Part shown: in pieces, positions 29,401 to 41,400 of the stretch
Layout of the letters: every line of letters begins with the position of its first letter
How positions within the stretch are numbered: the first letter of the stretch is position 1
From: Plutella xylostella
Lineage: Eukaryota; Arthropoda; Insecta; Lepidoptera; Plutellidae
NCBI RefSeq assembly: GCF_932276165.1
Contig: NC_064001.1
Coordinates: 5,525,501 to 5,589,500 of the forward strand
DNA length: 64,000 nt
Direction: 5' to 3'
Program-made: the position numbers and the translations under genes
The notes under the pieces: generated by a model
Seen by the model: only the letters and a program-made list of their open reading frames with translations
Told to the model about the DNA's origin: nothing
Database searches by the model: none

Positions 29401-32400
29401 GATTTTTTTTTGTAAACTCGACACAACGCTGGCTTAAATAAATGAGTGAAATCGGGAAAGGCAAAACCCGGAATAGAGTGAATTTGAGACGATGGTCAGC
29501 CAGAAAAGAAACATGTAATAGTTAAAGAGATTCTTGGCATGCATATTCTTTGAAATCAATCAAATATGATATTACTAAAAAGCCTGTAACGCGACAAGAA
29601 GCGGCGGGAATACTTTCGAATTTGGAGAAACTGGAAACGGCTGTAATGGTAGTTATATGTGGATAATGTCGAATTTTGTCATATGTATTAAGTACATCAG
29701 TGATATTTTTGGACCAAACAGTCACTTGAGTCTACCAAGAATTCGCAGTTTCAAGCTTAATATTTCACAAACCAGTCACTGAATAAAAAAATGGTTTGAG
29801 AAGGCCTTTGATATTTTTGAAAGACCTGAACAATACCTTACACCAACGAAAAAAAACATCCCCATTTTACATGTATGGAAGGTAACATTTTTTTTTTCAT
29901 TAATTTATTTTACCAGTTTGTCGATGCCGTACATTTGTACATGGTGGATCAAAAAAGTCATCCTATCTTGATTGGCTCTAATTTTTTTCTAAATGAAAAA
30001 CTTCGATTCTGTTTTTTTATTAACTATGTTTATTTGAACATTTAAAATTTTATTAGTAAAGTCTAGAAGATGATATTGGCCAAATGGGCGCCGTCACAAT
30101 TGATTGCCCTATGGGCTCCTTTTATGGCATTTCTCATCAATTCAGCGAGACCTTCGGGCGAGAGATTCTCGCACTCGTGTCGAATGTTGTCCTTAAGAGC
30201 TTCCAGAGACACGGGATTATTCACATTAACACGGGTCTTGAAAAAACACCCACAAAAACTGTCTGAAACGGTTAAATCGGGCGATATTGCGGGGAAAAAT
30301 GACATATAAAACGAAAAAAAGGCGACCCGAAAACTGAATATACAAAATTATTTGCCGTTCTTGGAAAGTGTGGCTTCCATGGCTTGTCAACTTGTATTCT
30401 GCATTTGTCTAGTCCACCAATATCAAAACAAATTTGAAATTGGCGGCCATTTGTACAAATGAGAGCAATTTCCAATAGGGTGATTACTTTTGGCCCACCG
30501 TGTACAGTGCGACAAACTTATCTGTTCCGGTGAGACCAAACTAAATTGATCCATATCTCATAATTTACTAATGCATTGTATACTATAAAAGATTAGATGG
30601 GTTTATTAACACCGCAAGAGCGAATTAATAATACGAGCAAACTTAAAATCATATAGAATTAAGAAATATTAGTCATTTATGTGAGCTGTCACCGGAATAG
30701 ATAAGTTTGTGGCACTGTATATCTTTGCGAAATGTCAGCTTTGATATTTTTACCCGTTTCTGAGAAAAAGACAGCCGGACAACAAAGTGATCCTATAAGG
30801 GTTCCTTTTTTCCTTTTGAGGTACGGAACCTTAAATAAGATTTGATGAAACATTTGAAGTTGGTGACAGATAGACATGGAAATTATTAACATTATTTAGT
30901 CCATGTTTCACAATGTCTGGTTAGTGGCTACCTGACAGATAAAAAACATGCTGTCACTCTCTGTCATTATTTTTTTAACAGTGACCGCATGTATTTTATC
31001 CTACAGGTAGCCACTAACCAGACATTGTGAAACAGGGCCTAAGTTCACAATCATACTAACGGGATTAAACTAATAACGGGATTAAACTAACAAATTGAAT
31101 TTCAGAAGTCAGTAGGGGCGGCAAAAATTGAATGGCCTACGGGCGGCAAATTTGTAAATCCGCCACTGCTCTGTCCTCAGCCTTCCGATAAAGTCCTGAC
31201 ATCAAAGAGTGCAATTTTGCTAAGACTTTATGATCATCAGTTATTTACTTACTTTAACATACATTTTAAAAATAAAATATTGATTGATTATGGATTTATA
31301 ACGGATTTGTCCTTTAATAAATTAACATACCGATTTAATACGATCTTAAACAATTAGTTAATTAGGATCCACTTCAGTTTTCACCACTTTATATTTTGTC
31401 AGTGGTCAGTCAAAAAGTTTAAATTCGGGTAGGTATACTTATCACATCACGTCACACTGTCGATTTGTAACTCTTACTTACAAACCGATTTTAAGTAAAG
31501 TTATGTATAAATACGGGGGTAGGTAATTTATCGAGTATGAGTTGGTTTGGTTCCCGGTAACCTTGGCGATCCCACCTTTTTGTTTTCCCTTCCTGCAGTA
31601 TTGATCGTAGAGATTTATTAGGTAGAACGTAGTAGATTTATTAGGTAAAATTAACATATTAGCCCCCGATCGTCAAATGAGACAAAAGACTATTTTGCAT
31701 GTACCAGTAGTTCACACAAACTACCGACAGAACTCATTTCTTTTAAGAGCCTCACGATCATTTAACTCCCTGACCAGAGAATACCCAGGTCTTGACTTAT
31801 TTGTTAGTAACCCTAAAATGGCAAACTTTTGTCTGACCGACAAATTCAGCTCAAAATTTGTTAAGTAGGTAGATATTTATATAGATATTTTGTGTAATAG
31901 GCACATTCACTTCATTTATTTGTAATCTCACTTATAGTTACGTAAAGTTATTATTTAAGGCTATTTTAATGTTTTTTACTTTTATTTATTACTATTCACT
32001 GAAATAAGTAGAACTTATTAGGCATAATGGCAATATTTTGTTTCTTACATGTGGAAACTTGTAATTGGCTGTCTGTCTCATACTTTGCTATTTTTACTGA
32101 TATCTCTAGCTGTAAGTTTTCCTTTAAATAAATAAATAAATAAATTTTCCTAAAGTAAAATTGTTATGTAGTAGCCGCGTGGTTTGTCGTTTGCCTTGCC
32201 GGTTTTCGACCCGCTCGGTACTAAACTAACGGCTAGTCCGCAAACAGCTGCTGCCCGTGGCGGCTGGATTTCCGAACCGAGCGTGTTGCGTTTCCGAACG
32301 TAAATAAAAACAAAAACTAAACGTCATTTTTTGTTTTTGAATTTGAAGTTTATAAACTTGAGATTGGCGCGATGAAAAAGAAATAAGAATTGATTAAGAA

Positions 32401-35400
32401 CAATTTTGAAAAAGTTTAGTGCAAGTGTATCTCGTAAATTAAAGGGACTGAAATACCTTCCTACGTACCTGTCCGTTTAACGGTGACGTTAAATTGTTTA
32501 CTGGCTATCGCCAAATTGCGTACGAAATCTGTGCCGTGTTGAACGATGTATTGGTTGTTTGATAGCAATTTTAACTTTAGTCCTTTGGAGCGATAAGGCA
32601 CAGTTTGCCTAAAACCGATGTGTTTCATATTGTACAACACCGAACAGTGTCTGTGACCTTACTACAAGAGCTCTTTCGGATTAATTGATGAGTGGGCATG
32701 ACCTTCTAAATGAAGGAGTCATATCCAGATGACATTATGTTGTGTTTCGTGCAAGGATTCGGGAATAATGGGGATAACCGCGGGTTCAAGACGTTAGAGT
32801 GCGCGGAGAGTGAAGTGACTGAGACAAATAACAATGTAAATGTGAAAGCTAAAAAGAAATCTCAGAATAAGAGAGTGTCCTTGGAGGTAGAAACTATCCC
32901 TGATGACGCTGAGTTGGTGGAGCTGAGACCGAGGAGGGCCACCACCGCGCTGGTCACTGGAAAGTCCTTGAGGTTATCTTCTGGTGATAAATTCTTGAAG
33001 AAGCTGCCAGAAGTGAAACGAAGCTTCAGTGATCGGTTTTCGGTTATCAATCATGAAGTCAATGGAAAAAGGCCTAAGAGTCTTTTGACCATAAGAAAAA
33101 CATGGTAAGTTCTTGATTAATCATGGTTGTTTATTTTGCATTACTGTTACTGAAGCTGAACAAAACACTGAGCAATATTACACATAAGGTTGTTTTAAAA
33201 TTTCATTATAAATTATGTATTGTCCAAAAAGTCCAATACCCTTTGATGATTAATTGACACTTTTAAAATAGAATATAACCTTATCATATCAATTCTTTTG
33301 AACAATACATTAATTTGATAACTAGTGTCTTGGTCCTCCTTGAAAAGATAATTAGTAAACGTAAACATTCTATGTTATTTTTATCTAACATCAGAAGGGA
33401 GCATTTATTTATTGTCTTCTTTAATGTATTGATTCCATACACATGAAAGAATTGTTCTTTCTACTTCATTTAAAACTTGACTCAAAATCATGAGATGGTG
33501 GACTGGTGTCGGGAGAAAAAGGTTTTGCGGCTGTGTAGTATTCTGTTGAAGAGGCATTATTTTCCGGAGAGAAAGATTGTTGGATGATGACTCTGATATA
33601 GATCACTCTGTAAATTGAAATAAACTGTACCAAGCAAAAATTTCACCTTCTATTTATATTAGGGTTTCGTTTTTTTCCGACCTTTTTCTGTTCCCGGGAA
33701 ACGGGAAATTATTTTAAATGCTATTTTCGGGTATTAAAAGTCAATTAAAACACTTAATTAAATCATATTAATTAATCACCAAATTAAATATACTTTCATT
33801 ACACCTATAGGTAGAAAAAACAACTGGCAGATATAAATAAACAAGCAAAATTATAATGTTTTTTTCTCCATGAAAAATTATTTGTTTTTCTTAATTGTAA
33901 ATTGAACTATAAAAAAGTATTATAATTAAAAGTTTGAAAATAATATTATTAAATTTATATGTATTTAGAAAATAATGTATGGAATAAATAACTTAGGATC
34001 AAAATATGAATGAATGTATTATGTATGTTATTTATTACCAAAAGGCAAAAATAATTTAAGTTAAATAGCTCAAATTATTATACAATAGGAAAGCTTTTCT
34101 ACAGTTTCCAATTCCATGGCATAGAGTTTGAATAAAATATATAAGTAATTCATCATTATAATGGTACATTTCTGTAGTTTTTGAGTTTAAATAAATATAT
34201 ATGTGGTACAAATCTTTCCTATTTTTTTAAATATTAGTGTGGATATATAAAAAAATTGTTGCATACTTTCTTCAAATAATATATTTATAGAATATCTATT
34301 TAATAGCAGAAAGAAACTGTGCCTAATGCAAACTTTATGTATCTTCTCATGTCATGGCCAGCATCTCATTATGCAATTCTATTATAGATTCATTCAAATT
34401 AAGTTGCCCTTATTCTTTATAAAAACTAGCAGAAAAGCAAGTAGCCATTTCTATCATGATGACCAAACACACTGGTAGATAACACTATCTTAAATGTTTG
34501 CTCAAAACTTGAAACAGTGCGTAAACCTTCTATTATTGCACTATCAGTTTTATCTTGTGATAAAATAAGTGCTTTGTTTACGTATTACTAAATCTACAAC
34601 ACAGTGTACACAGATTTTGCACAAAACAAATGTTTTTGAATTAAACTTTGCAGAGTTTGATTTCTTTTCTGATGATGCTCTCACTTCTTAGAAGATTGTA
34701 ACACCTTCACTTCATTAGCAAGTACAGTCATGCAATTTGTCTTGTACAAAAAAACGCTAAGTATAATATTGCGAATCACTCTTAACTAAGTTACCCTAAA
34801 ATTGCATCATGTTAATTAAATCAAATCAAATATTTTATTGCCATCAAGTGTACATTAATGATCATTTATTACAGATCCTGCATTGATTAGAGTGTTCCTC
34901 TAAACTGAAAACGAAAGTTCCCAAAAAACCTAGCAAACAGACAAAGTTCCATGTAAATATATCCTCTGAATGTTGCACCATCAACGATATTAAGCGTTAA
35001 ATGTGGGGGATACTTTGATAAACAATACTAGGGGGACATTATTGTAATGAACGTGTGATCTACGCGCGAGCGTGAGGCAAGTTTCGCAAGCGCACAGCAA
35101 TGACGGATCGCACCATACAGCATCGACCTACTTAACAACATAAACTGCTTCGAAAATAACCGGTCAGCTGTTAAGGCCGAAACGCCGACAGCTATTCTAC
35201 AGGCCTGCGTGTTTGGATAACTGCACTGGACAGCCAATCAAACGTCGGCATTGCAGCTTAGTGGGACACTACTTGCATTTGTTTTGTTTAGGTGCAAATT
35301 TATTGATGCAAACATCTTGAAATGGACTGAACAAAAGGCCAACATTACCTGCTTTTAAGTTGGGCTAGATTTATAGTTAGTTCACTTCATAATAAAATGC

Positions 35401-38400
35401 ATGGCACTGCCAATAAAAACATTGAAAGGCAAAGCAAAGGTTCCTATACCATGAATATGCCATATGAATACATAGAACCATGTCAGAACTTCAAACACTA
35501 TGAGACTGAAGATTGGTGTGAGCATGTTTGCTGAACGTGTGGGCTGCAAAGAGACCACCAACATTGAAGTCAAGTAGACTTAACCCATAAAGCGACCTTG
35601 ACTAGGCATACAAAACGACTATCTATTCACGCATAGTTGCTGAAGGCAGACACCAAGTTTATTGGTGTACCAACAAAACGTTATTTAAGCTATAATGGGT
35701 ACTGTTTTATTCATAGAATAGTGATGTCATGGTCATGTTAGGTCGCCCGATTTGGGGGCTTCCTAATTTAAATGTCTAAACGCTAGTGAAACTTAGGCCA
35801 TATAAAGACTGCTTAGTCATACAATGCGTCGAAAAGTCTGAACACTAAATGAATATTCCGTCCGGTATTCCTTCTGGGGAAACCGGTCATTGTTCGAAGA
35901 GACATTGAATGTATCCGATGGAAAATTGATTACCGTCTTCAGTTAGGTATTTGACATGTAGACATATACATAGTACATATTATACAAGTTGAAAGTTGAC
36001 CACTATTATAATTAAGTATTACAATCTTATTACAATCTATACCTACACTTCACTCACAGTCCAGAAGAATTTCGTACCTAACATAGTTTAATCACGATTC
36101 TCATGATCATACTCATTTTATTATTTAATCGATCGCTGAGGTTGAATGCTATTGCTAACGTAAGCGCTTAATAAAATTTGGGGCGACATCAGCCGTTTTA
36201 AACTAGGAAATAGGATTACGGCGACACGTGCATTAGAGCCTTTAATCGCATATTCGCTGAAAAATTCCATTCGTGTCAATTCCGCTTCAGTTATTGCTAT
36301 TTCCTCTATTTTCAATGAGCTACGTAGGGACATATCTGTGTGTGGGAGGCATCGGCATGATACAACTTTGAATGAATGTCTACATACAGAGTGGGGTGTC
36401 GGCTTAGATAGATGATACATATACATATACCTACTAACTAGCATTCACTGAGATTCACAATAAAATCTGGCTAGTCTAGTGGCTCAAATTTCGTGTCTGT
36501 CTCGCTCGGCTCAGTACACTAAACAGATCAAATTATTGGGTACTGAACCATGACATGACTGACGAGCAGAGTCAAAGATCTCGGTTCGTGTTTTTGCTCA
36601 ACCGTCAACATTCAACGGATAATCACTATTAAGCCAACGTTTTTTTGGACGTGACCAGAGTCCGAGAAGATGTTACTGACTCGGTACTGACTGTGTATAG
36701 GTATCTAATACTTCACCAAGGCCATCGCTCTGCAGACTCAATTTGCCCCGCTGAATTAAACATCGTCTCGCAATACGAAGCGTTCACGGGATTGCCGTCT
36801 TCCGAAATGCTTAGTTATGTTTTTTTGTCCGTTTCTTCCCGTTATAGACTTGAACTGTATTCAAATCTTGGCATGGTTCCAGCTATAGCGCCGGTATGAC
36901 CGCAGATAGTCAGCGTCGCATCTGACAAATTTTACTTCCTGTTAGAGGTATTATTTCCATGATTGCTTTTGTTCTATGATTAAACATAACTCAACGCCAA
37001 TAGGTAAAAAATTATTTTCGCATTTCCAGAAAAGCAATTTGCTCTATACTATACCTATAAATTTATTACGATATCGAGTCAAAGAATACTGCATTTTACA
37101 TGGCTTCGAAAATTATGTCAACAGTAAATATGCATCTAGAAGCTATATCGTTTGCCGCTAACGCTTTAACGCTAAAATATATTCTACTTAAACAGTAAAT
37201 TAGTGTTTTATTAAATGTTAAATGCTATCAGCGACTATGCAAAAAATATGGTATGGCTGTTGGGAAAAATACGGATAACTTATCTCCTATCACGAATAAC
37301 CGAGGCCGATACACTCGCCAGTCTCTATTTAGTTTATCGTTTACATTGTAGTTGTAGGTAAACACATCCACTGGATCAATTTGATTAACAACTGTAGTTG
37401 CTAAACGTTACTCTTCAAAGTCTTCAACCATCGGTTCGGTTAAACTGTGGTTCTCGATGGAAGAAACGAAGTTTTACGAATCATTAGCTTGTCTCTGGAA
37501 AAGTTCGCAAGGGCATTATTATAATGGTTGCCGTAGGAAACAGTCTTCGTAAATCTACTTATTACATAAGTATGTGTAGATTTTTATGCTCACATATTTT
37601 CCATATCTGTCTGTTTTAATTTTATAATACTTAATTAGTAACTATATGTAAGTACCTATATGTGTATGGGGTCTTTTTTGAGTGGTTTCTTTCAACAACA
37701 ATTTGAAGCTGTGCTACATCGGCATCGGTATCACGTGTCACCGTTCCTGAAAGGGACATTGTTTTCATATTCGTCACATTTTTCGTGACTCCATAGCGTC
37801 CAGAGAACAATGGGTTGTTTGTTTCGAAAAATCCCTGCAAATATTAAACGAGAGCGCTTCTATAGTATGTCTGTTTGTATCGTGCTCCACGGATGAACCA
37901 GCGGCTTAGAAAATACAATATCCATTAGGATATTGACATCCTGCCAACTTCACAAGTTTTGTTCCGTGGACGGAAACGAATTTATTGTCGCCATCTTTTT
38001 ACGATTAGGTTCAATCTCCTTTGAATGTTTTGCAATAATTGTATGGTGTCCCGGGTTATTTGCAATTAGTTATTCATGCGAAATTGGTATTAAACTCATT
38101 TATGATCGTCTACTGTTAGTTTTTTACTCTTTTTGGCTAAGGATTTGCATGAGCTTCCTTTACGGTTTTGGTATGAGAGCCATGTGTGATTGGGAACATA
38201 GTCATATTTTATTTGTTTATCTTGGTAAGTTTATTGCCAAATATGTTTTTTGTGATCCAATTGAGATGAATTGATTGATTTAGTAAAAATATCCACTGCA
38301 CCGATACTGTATTAAATACAGTATCGGTGTATGATCTACGAAATACAGTGTATTTCGTAGATCATAACATTCATATATAACTAAGTACATTTAAGGTACT

Positions 38401-41400
38401 ACACGTAGCTATTTATTATATCAGGAATCGATTTTTATGTACGTAATTTGTAATCATATTAATGTGTACTAATTTATAAATCAATAGTTATCTACTTGAT
38501 TCGATGAAATTGTCAGTCGACCGCTTTATACTATTGATCGTGCATCGGCCAAATGTGCCCGTTCCCATGTCATAATGACCTATACGTCAATATCCATATC
38601 CATATGGCCTGCACTGTAATGTCCTAGGTACCTACATATACAGGGTGTTGCAAAAAGGGTATATCAAGCCGAAACCAGCATGTGCAGCATGTTATATCTA
38701 AGCCCGGGAAAGAAGTCAGAATCTCAAAATACGGTACCGTTTTTGAGTAATTAACGTCCAAAGTTTTACTCGAAAACTGGGTACCAACAACCCTATCGTG
38801 ACACAGTGACCTACATATCAACGAGTGTCAACGACCTTATAAAATCACGTACCTATGGAAACCGATCCGTTCATTTTTAAATATTTTATTCTTTAAGCCC
38901 GCGCTACACTCGCGCCGCGAAAGCGTAAAATGCGAGTTCACGCCGGTATTTATTTTTACATGTCATAGACAGTGAAAAAAAAAGACTTAGTAAAACTATT
39001 TTTTCTGTTTGTTTAATTGACTTATGGCCTCCGATTTATCATATGTTTTTGAGGTTATGTTTTTGTTTACAATAAACACGTCAGCTTTTGACGTAATGAT
39101 ATTGGAACGTAGGGTTGCCAAAAACGATACAGACTAAAATATGGATTAAATTTTGTATGGGACGATAAAAATGTCGTGCGCCCGATTCCAACATCGAAAA
39201 CGTTATCTCCGGGATAAGTTGTGTGGACCCTTTTCGGCTTAATATACCAATTTTGCAACACCCTGTATATCTGGATTTAGATCATCAGAGAGCATCCAGT
39301 TTCATACATAATCAATAAAATATAATAATGTAATGAATTCGATGCTAGAGAAGTTTTCGTTTTATCTAACCCAGAATATCTATTATTGCATGGCCGACAT
39401 GGCATGGCCGTAGTTATTCAATTGTAGTTTACAAATATTGTGGAATTGGCGGTACTTCCTTGTAGTATCTGAAAAGGAAAACAGTCATGTGAACTAAAAC
39501 AGTCGGTAAAATGTCGCTATCATACCAAATGATTGAGAATTTCATTGGATTGTTACCTGACATATCCACCAACTGGAGAAAAGGCTTTATCATTAAGCTG
39601 TATTACTCTGGGCTCCTCTGATCCTCGAAGCGTTTTCAGGAAATACTTGACGCTCTTGGGGATTAATACACCTGTTAAAAAAAACAACTGGATTTTAATA
39701 TCAAATTGGTACCAATAACATTAGAAATTATAGTCACTGTTTCAAATGTTGGCGTTAGTGTTACTTAGAATTTGTCAGTACGGTATAAATACGGTAGTTT
39801 TGTCTTTCTTTCTTCTTTCTTCCACGCCCGTGAGTCAACTTACCATTGTGATCGTAGCGATATTTTCGCAGTAGAGACTGCATCATAGGACTCTGTCTAC
39901 TGGAAAGCACCATCACAGCGCAAGGCCTCTAAAAATTTTTTTTTTCATTAGATTTCTAAATGACAGCATGGGGAGACTTTTGGTGATAGTAACTTTACCT
40001 CTTTATCATCAAAAATGTTGTTAAATCGTACTTGGTCATCTACAACTAGCGTGTCTCTACTTCCGTCTTCATCAGAACTATCTTGTTCTCTCTTTTGAGG
40101 TTTACGAAGTTTTAATATGTATTCAGGTGATTCTTCTTCTGATGATTGCTGAGAGTCCATCGTCAGTTGGTACTCCGCTAGAATCTTCTAGAACAAAGAG
40201 AAAATATCATTTCGTTTTCATCTATATATTTATGGATAGATGACCATGAGATCCTCACGTTTCCTTTTTAATATAATACAAATTTCATATGAATACTCAA
40301 ACAATAATTTATATTTTGTTATCTTTACATTTTCTACAAAAAACGCATGCAGCAGAACGATTATTAATGCACTTATAAGCTTCATCCTATTGGCTACGCT
40401 TCCACTACTCAAATGGTTTTGGTCATCAAAATACACCTCTTTTAAACGTGCTTATGATTTTATGAAGTGTCAGTTACTGTTACGAACTTATATCAACAAA
40501 TCACTCTTGTATGGTCGGTTGTTTGATTAATACTAGACCAAATATTATTCTATGGTCCGTGCTACAGTTTCGGGTTTCGAATAGTCCCGAGTAGTATGTA
40601 GTGCTTTATTTTTGGTAAGATGGACAAGTGAACATGTCGAAGAGAATATATCTAACTATATAGACCAGGTACACATTTAAATATATATTCATTGCATGCC
40701 TATGTCGCAGGCAACTGGTTTAATCTGCTGTTTGATTGAACCACTAGCCCGTTCATTTGATGGCGCTATTCAGTTGTATGACTAAAGGACAACTCGTCAA
40801 GTCGTTGATTGTAACGTTCGACGTCTTGACTGAACGTCATTCAGCGAAGTCGTTGAATGGGATATAGTATAGCAACTTTGTAATGTCTGGTTAGGGTGAA
40901 CATCACCAGACAAGAGTCAACAAAAAGACTATGTTACAAAGCTCTTATCTCACAAATTAACTAAACAATAACAATAAACGTACCTTCATATTGTTGTTCA
41001 TAATTATCTAGTTTCGCCACTTTTTTTCTTTGAAACTATCCGCCCGCGGCGTAATAATAGGTAAATCCATGTTGTCACACTATTTTAACACAAATAACGC
41101 ACTTTAAAGCTATTTTATTTGCAAAAAACGAACAATATAGGTGTTTTTTTGTGTCAGCTGTTAGCTGTTAGATATTTGTTTTATTCACCACCTGACTGAT
41201 TTTAAGTCAGCTAACTAGTTGGACGTTTTGTGACGCTTGTACAATCAACGTTCGGCCTAGTCATACAACTGAACAGCGCCATCCAATGAACGGGCTAGTG
41301 GTTCAATCAAACAGGAGATTAAACCAGTTGCCTGCGACACCTATACACAGTAAGTATAAGTTCCTAGTCAGTAGTTATTTCAATAGTTATTTATAGCTTT

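Larger units (their letters stand above)
29043..31168. mobile_element. hAT-type non-autonomous element with nested insertions
   Basis: The ends CAGTGGCGGATTTACCTATA and TTTGTAAATCCGCCACTG are inverted. Inner GGGCGGCAGATTTAG/GGGCGGCAAATTT blocks recur at both sides. An exact 8-bp target duplication CTCTGTCC lies at 29035-29042 and 31169-31176, as expected for hAT transposons. No hAT transposase ORF remains. Four later insertions sit inside it (29262-29378, 29940-30502, 30505-30717, 30898-31041). Confidence 0.85.

Noticed and set aside
36645..36899. 84-codon ORF ending in a donor-like CCG|GTATGA
   Set aside because: It begins with TTG and has no ATG near its start, and the donor is phase 0, unlike all other first exons.
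37933..38274. 113-codon ORF containing CTTG|GTAAGT
   Set aside because: Starts with a non-ATG codon, and the donor is phase 1, incompatible with the shared acceptors. The hydrophobic, Phe-rich translation looks like chance AT-rich sequence.
40240..40530. 96-codon ORF with a hydrophobic segment
   Set aside because: No homology recognised, no donor or acceptor, and it lies on the strand opposite the better-supported 39999-40187 exon.
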